A DNA stretch of 64,000 nucleotides, taken from the NCBI GenBank assembly GCA_905178155.1, contig CAJINV010000013.1, positions 2,050,281-2,114,280 on the forward strand. Reading direction: 5' to 3'. Shown one piece after another: positions 29,610 through 41,600 of the stretch. The stretch is from Amoebophrya sp. A120 (lineage: Eukaryota > Sar > Dinophyceae > Syndiniales > Amoebophryaceae). The notes beneath the pieces were generated by a model. It saw only the letters and a list, made by a program, of their open reading frames with translations. It made no database searches and was not told the origin of the DNA. The position numbers and the translations under genes are program-made. The first letter of the stretch is position 1. Each line of letters begins with the position of its first letter.

Positions 29610-32600
29610 TCACAGTTCTTGGCAGAGAAATTTGATGAAAGGCGTGACCAATAGTCTTTTCCGCGCAAGCCGTTTGGTGCCTTGAATTCGCTTCGATATG
29701 CCGAAACGGTTCCGGAATTCCTCATCGGACAAAGTTTCGCCCGTGTTATCAACTGTAAAAGTGTCTGGGTCTGGAAGATTGCCAGGTTTGTCATGCACAT
29801 TTTGCATGACTCCTGATGTCTGTGATGCATGTCCTAGCATCACAGATTTTGTGAGGCTTTCCTGATGCCTATACCGCATAACAAATGCTCTTTCCGTGTA
29901 GCAAAACTTGGACTCTCTTTGCTGCTCATGCAATACAGATTTTTTTAGAATCCAAAATCAGCATGACAAGTTGGATTCTTCCAGACCCAGACATTTTTGC
30001 ATTTGATACGTGTCTCGGTTCACCCAATTCCCATTTTCGTCCAGATACCACTATCAGGCACAAAAAAGCAGGCAGGTCACATCTGTATTGCAAAAATAAA
30101 TACTAAAAAACCTGCATATCCATAACAGCGTGCTATGGCTGTGTATCTATTTTTGCATTATGCCCTGCCTGCTTTTTTCTCTGGGATAACCACCCGTCGG
30201 GAACCGCGTTTTCGTTCTCCATTTTTTCCAGAAATCTGCGCCTCTATTACAATGAAAAATGCCCCCACCCCAGAAGCATTGCAAACCCTTCCAATGAAAA
30301 CACTCGCCCGCTTGCATGTATTAACATCACAGATTTGGAATCGTGAATAGCGAAAATTTGTATCGCAAAAGATCCCTGCAGGAGCGGCGATCGTCATGCA
30401 AGCGATGCTCCTGTATACGACCACTAGACTCTGCATCCGGAGTGCCCAATTGTAAAACGCATGAAAAAAATGAAAAGTCCCTGTTTCGACGGCTGAGGGC
30501 CGGCAGGTAGTGGGCGCAGGCGTTTGAAACGAAAAAAAAAATCCGCCTGTTTTGAAAATAGATAGCCACCGTCCTGTTGTTGCAAAACGCATGAAAAGAA
30601 TGAAAGGTCCCTGCTTTCACGGCTGAGAACTGGCAGGTAGTGGGCGCAGGCGTTCGAGACGAAAAAAAAAAATCAGCCGATTTTGAAAAAATGGCCAGCG
30701 TCCTGTTCTTGTAAAACGCATGAAAAAAATGAAAAATCCCTGCTTTGACGGCTGAGGACCGGCAGGTAGTGGGCGCAGGCCGCTGAGACGAAAAAAACAA
30801 CTTACCCGATTTTGAAAAAATGGCCAGCGTCCTGTTCTTGTAAAAATCCCTGCTTTCACGGCTGAGGACCGGCAGGTAGTGGGCGCAGGCCGCTGAGACG
30901 AAAAAAACAACTTACCCGATTTTGAAAAAATGGCCAGCGTCCTGTTCTTTTAAAACGCATGAAAAAAATGAAAAATCCCTGCTTTCACGGCTGAGGACCG
31001 GCAGGTAGTGGGCGCAGGCCGCTGAGACGAAAAAACCAACTTACCCGATTTTGAAAAAATGGCCAGCGTCCTTTTCTTGTAAAACGCATGAAAAAAATGA
31101 AAAATCCCTGCTTTCACGGCTGAGGACCGGCAGGTAGTGGGCGCAGGCCGCTGAGACGAAAAAAAAAACTTACCCGATTTTGAAAAAATAGCCAGCGTCC
31201 TGTTGTTGCAAAACGCATGAAAAAAATGAAAAGTCCCTGCTTTCACGGCTGAGGACCGGCAGGTAGTGGGCGCAGGCGGCTGAGACGAAAGAAAGAACTT
31301 AGCCGATTTTGAAAAAATGGCCAGCGTAATGTTCTTGCAAAACGCATGAAAAAAATGAAAAATACCTGCTTTCACGGCTGACGGCCGGCAGGTAGTGGGC
31401 GCAGGCGGCTGAGACGAAAAAAACAACTTACACGATTTTGAAAAAATGGCCAGCGTCCTGTTCTTGTAAAAAGCATGAAAAAAATGAAAAATCCCTGCTT
31501 TCACGGCTGAGGACCGGCAGGTAGTGGGCGCAGGCCGCTGACACGAAAAAAACAACTTACCCGATTTTGAAAAAATGGCCAGCGTCCTTTTCTTGTAAAA
31601 CGCATGAAAAAAATGAAAAGTCCCTGCTTTCACGGCTGAGGACCGGCAGGTAGTGGGCGCAGGCCGCTGAGACGAAAAAAAAAACTTACCCGATTTTGAA
31701 AAAATAGCCAGCGTCCTGTTGTTGCAAAACGCATGAAAAAAATGAAAAGTCCCTGCTTTCACGGCTGAGGACCGGCAGGTAGTGGGCGCAGGCGGCTGAG
31801 ACGAAAGAAAAAACTTAGCCGATTTTGAAAAAATGGCCAGCGTAATGTTCTTGCAAAACGCATGAAAAAAATGAAAACTCCCTGCTTTCACGGCTGAGGA
31901 CCGGCAGGTAGTGGGCGCAGGCGGCTGAGACGAAAAAAAAACTCAGCCACTTTAGTCGTACCATAGTCCTCCTTTCATGCATGCCAAAAAGTTTTCACTT
32001 GAAAACTTCGCATCACAAATTATTCCAACTTTCGGGGTTGGGGCATTTTTCACTGTGATAGCCTCGCCTCGTTCTTCGTCATGGTCGGATCTGCCGTGCC
32101 CGTCCAGCCCTGGTAGGGGTATGCAAGAAAAAAAACTGTGTAAGTGTAACTTTGTGTTGCAGACGTTGCAATACAATTACACTTGTCATGCTGGATGTGC
32201 ATCAAAGGCTATTTTCATACGCGTTTTCGCGTACTGCCTCCGCATGACAGGTTTTCTCTGTCATGCAAAACAAATCTGTGATGCTGTTCCCGCAAAAAAA
32301 GTTACAGTATACACACTTTTTTTCTTGGATAAGAGGAGAGTACTCTCGAATATCGAGACAGCAGACTAGATTATTCGGTTCTTGCAAATTGCACGACACA
32401 AAAATCCTGGGTTCCTTGACGAACCAGCTGTAGGCAGATGAACTGATTGAATTTCACCGACGTAAAAAGCGGGAGAAAGTTTGTTCAAACTTAGTTCTCA
32501 ATAAGAACATCATCATCAAGTAAAAAAATACTTTGACATATGCAAAGGCGTTATCCCCGAGATTTTTGACCAAGGAGTTCGAATTTCGCAGGCTGCCACC

Positions 32601-35600
32601 TTCTTCGTCCGCTCCGATCGGGTTCCCGTCCTCGTCCAGCAGCTCGCCGTTCGGCCCGTACCTCCGGTTTTTATTCCCATTCAACCCGTCGTGGTTGTAC
32701 CCCCCTCCACTCCCATCCGCGGAACCTCCGTACCCGTTGCCGGCAAAGCCGTCGCCCGACCCGTTGCTGCCCGTGCGGATTTTGTAGCCGTCCTCCTCGC
32801 AGTCGTAGTAGCCGTCTTCGTCCCCGTTGCCCGGTCCGCCGAACCGGCCGGACCCGTTCAGCGATCCGTTGCGGTCACTCCCCCGCGTGCCATTGCGGGA
32901 GGATCCGTCCTTCGATATCGCAAGGAAAAATCCCCCCTCCCCATAATGAAGAGGTAGGTTTTCGAAAATTTGTGTTGCTGATTTGCGCCTTAGTTCTGTC
33001 CTCTCAGTTGTGTTGCTGATTTGAGGTCACAAATCACGTTTGTGTTGCAAGAAGACAAGGGCAGCAGCTTCCGTCCCATTATGGAGCCGGTTTGTCATGC
33101 TGTTGAGCCAACATCACGGACGCTTTTCATGCTAAGCGCCTAAGTCAAAGCCTCTCTACTCAGGCTTGATATGGGTCTCCAGTCCTCTTTAGCAAGACAA
33201 ATTTGTGTACTCAAATACTGCATCACATCAAATTTCGTTTTCGATATGGGGTGGGGGAATTTTTCTTTTTGATATTCGAGCCCGCGTGGGCATTTTCTGG
33301 GTCGTTCGGGTCGAACTTGTATCAATTGCAAATTATCGATCTGTGTCTGTTGTATGAGTGCAGATATTAATTTGGGTTTGGCATGCTGGTGCTTTTGCAT
33401 GAACCAGAAGGCCTGGCCTGCAAGTCCTAGCATCACATCACGCCTTGCAAAGTGAGGAGGTGCCCCGAAATAAATGCATAATCCGCATGAAAAAGTTCCT
33501 CTACTTTTGTATGCCAAGTTCCTTTAGGCAGCCTTAGCCTTTGCTGTTCATGCATAACGGAGTTTGTATTTTGTGGTGCTTTAATACTTCTGCGTGATCA
33601 TGCATTGCAGTCTTTCAGACCCAGATCTTCGACATTTGCAATGCATAACGCGCTACCGTACCGGCTGTTCCTGCCCTTGCCGTTTTTCCCTCCGTTTTTG
33701 TTCTGCGCCTTCTTCGTGCTCCCCAGAAACTCCTTTACATCGACATTGCCATCCTCATCTGTGTCGATGGCCTTGTAGATTTCCTCCGCAGAGCCACCGA
33801 ATAAAAAGTTATGGAAGTGTCAGAGTCGAAATTGACAAAATCGAAATAATTTGCCATGCATAAAGTGGATTCCAGTGCGGACCCAGTTTCTACGTGGCGC
33901 ATGACAAATTCTGGTGGTGCCTAAATACAGTTTGCAATGCTGTTGAGGCAAAGAAGACTGATTCTCTCATGCTGCTTTAGCAGTTCGAGCTCTAGCCCCG
34001 AACAGGCTTACAATCGGCCTCACTTGCCTGCTCTGCAACACACGTACCTCGCGTCATGCATTTTACGCATTGCAAATGATTTCAACTGTGACGATTTCGA
34101 TCCTCACACATTCATAAAAGTCGATCGTGTCGTAGTCGGGCCAGATTTTCGGCAAAATCATGTTGAGGCCGGAGGACAGCTCGATGTAGGCGAGGCTTCC
34201 GTTATGAGAGTGCATAAAGCGATCCCCCGACCCCGTGCCCGTGCGCTCCTAATTTGTCATGAAAAGTAGAACCAAATAGATCCACTGGTTGTCTTGAAGT
34301 AGTCTCCACATGATAGATGACATCAAGTGTCGGAAAAAAACACAAAAAGTACGCTTACGCATAAATCTGTGTGCAGATTATTGTCATGCGAAAGCTACAT
34401 CTGGGACACTGCTTCTGTTGCGAATCTTGCGCTCCAACTGAGAAAAAGGGGGACGAGCTGTGCACTCTCATAGCCGTTGGCGTTGAAGTCGAAGAACTGA
34501 AAGGCGCGCCGAAGCGTCTTGTACTTCATAGTCAGGAAATACCTGGAGTAGAGTGGCGGTATACAGTCTGTCCTCTATGGAGCAGCCACGGCTTCTTTTC
34601 GAAACAGCTCTATTTGTTTTCGCAAGAACTACCCAATAATACCCATGCCCCACGAGAAGGTCCGTCGTCCGACCTGCTCGTGCGTGGGAGCGGCAGGTGG
34701 GAAGCAGAAAAGCAACCACGACAACCGCAGAGGGCAAATTCCCATGGCCCGGCGCCCAATGCAGCGCTTGTTCTTAGCGCAGTTTTTCGAGTAGTACGCT
34801 TTCATGCCTTCAACGAAAAGCCTATTACTTGAGCTGTATATATTGCAATGTAAAATCAACTTTACTAGAAGCTACACACCTACCTCATGGCTCCCGCTGG
34901 GCTGCTGTCGTCTACTTTCCGCGCTTTTATAGCCGCGTCGAACTCGCCTAGAAACGTGGCCATTGTCCTATCACAATGAAAAATGCCCCCACCCCAGAAC
35001 TTCAACTTCACAGCTATTGCTATTGCAAAGCTTTCCAAGGGACACATTCCCCATCTTTTACATGTTTCAGCATCACAAGCTTTCGATTCTGAATAGCTAA
35101 AATTTGTGCTGCACAAGAGCCCCGGAACAGCCGGGCCTGTTATGTAAAAGATGCCCTGCTCGCCTGGACTCTGCATCAGAAAGACTCGCAAGAACCCTTT
35201 CATGCGAGACAAACAGTTTCCATTTGGAAAGATCTTTGCATCAGAAACATTTCCAACTTCGGGGTAGAAGGGGCACTTTTCAGTGTAATATGTTCGCAAC
35301 AGCTTTACCTTCGCTCGCTCCGGCCCAAGCATAACCACGCGGTCCCCCCGTTGCGCGTTTCGCTTTGCGCGTTCGAACTCGTGCTATGCATCGCAAATAT
35401 GGCTGGAGGGTCTGGAAAGTTGTCACGCTTGGCTAACAGGAAAGAAAAATCAGCTATGCTTGTTCGCTGCCCTAGAGCGTCGCTTTCATTTTGTGCTGCA
35501 TGAAAGTGTCACTCACGTTCCGAAACACAAACACGCAGTCGCTTAATAGGAACTACTTGTCAAGTACATACAACCACGTGGCCTTGATGTAATGTGAATA

Positions 35601-38600
35601 TTGGACTTGTTCAAGAACATCTATCATTGCAGTATAACTTCATTCCCGGCCCGGACTACATATTTGCAATCGATACACGCTCAATCGACGCAATCTCCTC
35701 CTCCACGAATTCCTTCTTTTGCAGCCGGGTTTTCAAATATAAGAGCGCACAACGCCCCCATCCCTTCCCTGAAGTGCATAACGAGCCGCATCACAAATTG
35801 CCTATTACTTACACGCGGAGCTTCTACATGAAGACTAAATTCGCGCACGGGGTGTCGTGCGAGCAGTTTCTGGGCGGCTTCCGAAATTTCTATAACCTGT
35901 GGTCATGCAGCAAAGCGCGCCAAAACAAGGAAGGGCTTGGCCGCTAGTGTAGTCGTTCGCATTCTGCGACATCACAGATCATGAGGAAGTGGAGGGGAAG
36001 TTGTGCACTCCGATATCGGCCTCGGCGGCGGCTCGGGGATCGTGAAGCTGGACCGTTTCGCGGTGCAGCGAGGCAATCCAGCCGGCTGTGACGATCGTCG
36101 ATTTGGGGGCGCGCCCGTCGCACCTCCGTGGTCCGCCGTGGCTGTGGCTGCGCCGCCGACCGCCGCAGAAACCGCCGCCCCTTCCTCGTTTTTGGAAGCC
36201 GGACTGCTGCCGCTGCTGTGCCCCTTCAAGCTCCGCCTGGCTCCCGGATGGTCCTCCATGTGGTGGTCCGCAGCGCTACTACTTCCCGTCTCGTCGGAAT
36301 CTGGTAGGATTCGATTTTGTCTTCGCCGTGAAGGCGCTAGTACTCACAACTGAGTATGTATTTCTCATGATATTACCCTTTCACTATGCAGCCTATGTTT
36401 TAGGTGCATCATGAAGCCCATTTCTTCATAAGTACTCAGACCGATCAATCATTATTCAGAAAAAAACCTCGTCCTACTAGGCGGGATCAGCTGTTGTACT
36501 AAGTACCTGCCGGCGTGACTTGGTTTTCCAAGTCCTCTGGTCTCGGGCCCAAAACGCCCTGCCCGGGCACGAGCTCGTCTTCCTGCACGATGAGCTTGAG
36601 CAAGTTCCCCACGGCCGCCGCCGCGGCGTCCACGCTGCGCTGCAACGTCGGGTCGTTTCGCGCCGCGGCTTCGACCCCGTCCTTCAGGTGCACGACGGCG
36701 GTCCCGGATGGTTTCGCTAGAGCCTCGCCCTCAGTTGTGTGACCATTGGTCCCACCTGCAGCAGCTCCCGCGTTCAGAATCCCGGAGGAAGAAGAGGCGT
36801 TTCCGTTATCCACAGCCTGGTGCGGCAGCTCGTGCTCCGCCTCTCCCCCTGCTGGGTGTCCGAAAAGATTCGCGGCGGGCAAGTGGTGCAAGCCGGCGGA
36901 TTTGATCGCGGCCACGTGGTCCGATCCAACCGAGCCGACGGAGACCCGGCGGACCGGTTCGTTGCTCATCGACCGGTTCGTGACCGACCCCGGCAAAGGC
37001 TCCGCGTCGTTGTTGTAATTATCTGTCTCCTTCGAGCCGATTTGGATGACCGAGACCCGGCGTCGCCGTTCCACGCTCGCTTTATCAAATGTAAAAGTGT
37101 CTGGGTCTGGAAGAATGCAACTTGTCATGCTAAATCTGAAGCATGCAAAAATCTGTGTTGCATGATTACCAAAAGTCGTCCAGTTTTGACCAAGTCGGGA
37201 GGGCGTTTCTCATGCAGGATAGGCATGAGAGACTTCGCACAGAACCTGTCATGCTAGGTCCTGCATTCCAGACCTCATGGGTCATGGAAAAGCAACATGA
37301 CAAGTCGCGCATTCTTCCAGACCCAGACATTTTTGCATTTGATACGCTTCCCGCGCAGACGACAAATTCATCTCCCGCTCTCCCCGCGCGCTGTTGGCCG
37401 TGTTCTGTTGTGCTGTTGAAGACAATGTGACCGAGGGCCGCCGGGAGATGGAATTCACTTCTTCCGGGAGCGCCAGCAGCTGCTTCGACAGACGTGGCGT
37501 GTTCTGTTTCGAGGCATTGGACGAGGCGGGCAGTTGCTGCGACGAAGAATGTTGCTGCTGCGAAAATTTCTGCAGACTCTCCGCCAAATCTTCCGTGTTG
37601 TTCAAACTGGGACGGCGACTGCTGTTCCCCGTGAAAGCCGGGAAAATGTTGATGCTCAGATCGTTCTTTTGCAGTCCTCCTACCGCACTTTTCGTCGAGT
37701 CCGGGAACTCGACCTCCTGCGGGGGCAAAACCAGCGTTGTGGTGGAAGACAAACCCAGCGACGGTCGGTGCTTCAGCTGTCTCGTCCGAGCTTTCGAATT
37801 TTCAACCTCGACGTGTTGACCTGCGCCGGGCTTATTGGACTGCGACTGCGGCAGGGTCGTCGTGGTCTCTATTGACTCATTCTGATTTATTGTCCTATTT
37901 GCATCACTCCTGGAAGATGATGACATGGCATCTCCTCCATCGATCTGCGTTATTTTGATCTGGAAGGCTGAACGTGCTGCCCCAGCCGCTGAAGTAGATG
38001 CTCCTTCTCGTTCTTCACTGGGAACAATACAGCAGCTGTCTTGCTGCGTAGTAGAAACGTCCTCGCCGACCTCCAGAGAATGGGAATTCGTCGCCACCCC
38101 AACCGTTGTGCTGTTGTCCTGGTCCTCCTCGTGCAGCGCACTTGTTACCTCTGCTCGTCCTCCAATTTCAGTTTTTCTACTGCTGTCCGTTTCCAAGACC
38201 GCACCTCCACGTAATATAACCGGAGGCTGCTCCAGCTGCATACCAGGAGCACCACGCCTCACCGGACTGCCACCGCTCGTTACACCCCCGCCGGGAAGCG
38301 CGGGCCGCATCGGACTGGCGGTCAAAACTCCGTCTAAGGAGTTGCTGCTCACGACGGAATGAAAATCACCTCCTGCTGGAGCAGCTGCGCCGACGTCCTC
38401 GCCTGCTGCACTCGGGACTTGCATTTTTGGCGAACTTCTCGGCTGTTCCTGAATACTGGGAAAGGAGAAATCTGTAATGCTGGTCCACTTTAGGGACGTC
38501 GCCGTCGTGCTCATGGAGCCGGAAGACTGCGGCGGCTGCTGGCTGTTGTTGCAAAGTAGACTGGCGTTCACCTGCGATTTGGATTTGGAAATGTCGTCAA

Positions 38601-41600
38601 ACGCGCCCAGAATGTTGGAGGACCGGTCGTTCTTCAGCTCCTTTGACGGTGAGCTCAGCGATGCGATGGTCATGGGCGGCCCGGACGGCAGGATCTCCAC
38701 CGGTTGGGAATACTGCTGCCGACTCAGCGACTGCCGCCGCGGGGGCGAGGGCTTAGAGGATGTGTTTTGTCCCAATGCAAAATTTTGGGCGGTGCTCGTG
38801 GTGGTGGAAGTGGTTACCGCCGACTGGTTGTCGTCGAAACTCGTGTGCGGCTCCACGGGCTCGATGTCTTGCATCACTCGAGAGGAGGGACCACGTGACG
38901 GTCTTGTCGCGTTTTGGTTCTTTTGCTTCGTCGCATCTTCTTCTTCCGAAGATGACGACGCGACCGTCGTGGACTGCTCCGCGGTCAGTGTCGACGGACC
39001 GGGCGCCGCTAGAACAGACTGGTCTCGTCGTCCTTTTTCGCCTGATATTACCGCACCTGCTCCTTGATGACGACCTCTTTCCGCATCGCTCTGACTAGTA
39101 CTGCTTCCCCCGCCCCCGTCGGCCTGACAATCGTGAGTTTTGTTCTTATCTGCAGCCACGTCGTCAGTACCGAAAGCCAGTCTCTCCTGCTTTAATACCG
39201 GGGAAGTAGACGAGGAAACTTCGGTAGTACCACCTACGATGTTCTGGCTCTTGTCTGCGGCTGCAAACAGCTCCCGGCCCGCAACCATCAGATCCAAGAC
39301 CGGCGACCCCGAGCCGAGGCCGTTGTACGTCAACGCGTTTGCGTCCAGATGGTTACCTTGATGGTCTGGATTGGACACGAAGTTCGACGCACCGTGCTCG
39401 AAATTTTGGTCCCCACCTCCAAACATGCCCCCAGCCGCTGCTCTGTCGGTCAAACCGCTGTTGTTTGCGTGCGCGAAGAGTTTGTTCGCCAGCGACTTGT
39501 GCAGCGAGTGGTCCTTGTGCTTGTTCAGCATGTCAGGAAACAACACGCGCATCGAGGAGTTCTTGGGCGGAGACCGAACCCCGGGCAAGGAGTTGCGGTG
39601 CTGCGGTCCAGCTCCAATTGCGTGTCGTTGGCCGCGATCCGCTTCCAGTCCGACCCTGTGATTGCCCAAGAACTGCTCGTGGTCTCGAAGCGATGATTCT
39701 ACGTCGTTCGGGAACATTGGAGAGAAGTGGGAGGAGAAGTCAATCTTGCTCATGGCCTGCTCCAAACCCTTGCTGACGTCTTCTACATTCATCGAGGACC
39801 CACTTGCTGCCGTTGCCGCCCCGTCCACCTGCAGAAAGTTTTGGCGCTCCTCGTGTGGTCCATTATTTGAGGAAGTCTGATTGACATTTGTTCCCCGCCG
39901 GACCAAGTGCGCGTGCTGGGTGTTGGTGTTGGCTTCATCAAGAAGAAAAATCCCCCCTTCCCATATGAAGGTCGCGCCCGGAGGGCGATATTGGTAACCA
40001 AATGCGTGCGCGAAATTCTAACCAGCGCGAAAGCCTAACCAGCCGCGCGGCGAAAGCGCGGCCCTGCGGGCCGCGCTTTGGCGCTATTTATTTTTGATTA
40101 CAGTCCCACTCCTTCTTCTGCAAGCCCCCTGCATGAGAAACTGGCCCCCTGGCCAGGAAGGTATCATCTGGGTCATCGGGGGCTTCCGGATTCGCATTCA
40201 AAGCTTATCGCAGGAGCCTGCGGGCCGCCGCGGGCTCCACCACTTCCCCGCGGCCCTAAAGGGCCGCGGACAACTACTGTCGCCCGCGGCGGCCCGCAGG
40301 CTCCTGCGATAAGCATTGAAGGCGAAATCCGGTCTGCTATTTCGCAGCGGGGCATCCTCTCTAGCCCCCTGCGTGACAAACTGGCCGCCTGGCCAGGAAG
40401 GTATGCGGAAAGCCGAAAACCCGCGAACCCTTCCGGGCAACCAAAATCGGCCATTTCAGACGCGGCGGAGGTCCCGAATTGGTGCTCACAACCCCGGCCA
40501 AATCGGGATTTTGGGACATGCCTCCGCCCGCTTGTAGTGCGTTTTTTTTTCCCAATCGCGATGGTACGGCGCAAGCGCGCGCCCGCCGGACCGCCCTTGG
40601 CGGCCAGTTTGTAAGCCTGCCGAGGGTTCTCGATTTTTTTCAATTTTCGCTCTTTTTTCTGGTTCTTAGGTGGCCGAAGGGCTCTGGACATTTTCACCGC
40701 CCGCAGATGACTGGCAGTTTTGAAGCCTGCGGAGGGATTGCGCTTTTGCGCAATTTTTCATCTTTTTTCATTTTTCAAGTGGCCCGGGCGACCTGCACAT
40801 TTTTACCGCCCGCATCTGTCTGGCAGTTTTCAAGCCTGCGGAGGGATTGCGCTTTTGCGCAATTTTTCATCTTTTTTCATTTTCCAAGTGGCCCGGGCGA
40901 CCTGCACATTTTTACCGCCCGCATCTGACTGGCAGTTTTCAAGCCTGCGGAGGGATTGCGCTTTTGCGCAATTTTTCATCTTTTTTCATTTTTCAAGTGG
41001 CCCGGGCGACCTGCACATTTTTACCGCCCGCATCTGTCTGGCAGTTTTCAAGCCTGCGGAGGGATTGCGCTTTTGCGCAATTTTTCATCTTTTTTCATTT
41101 TCCCAGTGGCCCGGGTGATCTGGACAAAATCCGACGATTGCTTCCGCCCACGTTATGAAGCAAATTTTTGCCATTTTTTTCCAACTTTTTCCAGTTACGA
41201 AGCGGCCCAAGGCTTCCGAACAGGTCGCGGGCCTGCTTCTCCAACGCAGCTGGCCAGCGGGCGGAGCAAAAAATAGTCCGTGTCTTTTTCAGATATCAAG
41301 TGGGCCAAACCGCAAAAATGCTCTTTTTTAACCTTCTCCCGCTTGGTTTCTCCCATTTTTGCGACATTTTTGACCTCCTGGCCATTTTCCCATCTGGTCC
41401 GCTTTTTTTCCCTTCTCCCGCTTCATTTCTGGCCATTTCCCTGACCTTCACGCCTCCCGGCGGTTGCCCTATATGGTAACGGCAACTGCCTTCGCGCTGC
41501 GTTTGCTAAAGCAATATCGCAAGCGCGCAGAGCGCGCGCGCCGGCTTCGTGGGCCGGCGCGCGCTCTGCGCGCGCGCGCGCACGCATTTGGTTACCAGAT

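Larger units (their letters stand above)
39993..41596. mobile_element. Nested 1.6-kb element with 20-bp perfect TIR
   Basis: GGTAACCAAATGCGTGCGCG at 39993-40012 is exactly inverted at 41577-41596. Inside are GC-rich palindromes near both ends and a tandem array. No coding region for a transposase is visible. Family-B introner sequence resumes directly outside both ends, so it inserted into a pre-existing introner. Confidence 0.85.

Noticed and set aside
30950-31891. A 313-aa minus-strand open frame with repeating phrases
   Set aside because: It is the translation of the tandem array inside an intron element; the unit length happens to keep frames open.
30440-31960. CRISPR-like array
   Set aside because: Units are directly tandem, about 128 bp, with no unique spacers, and they sit in a eukaryotic intron.
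39993-41596. Autonomous DNA transposon
   Set aside because: TIRs are perfect but no transposase-like frame exists inside; called a non-autonomous nested element instead.
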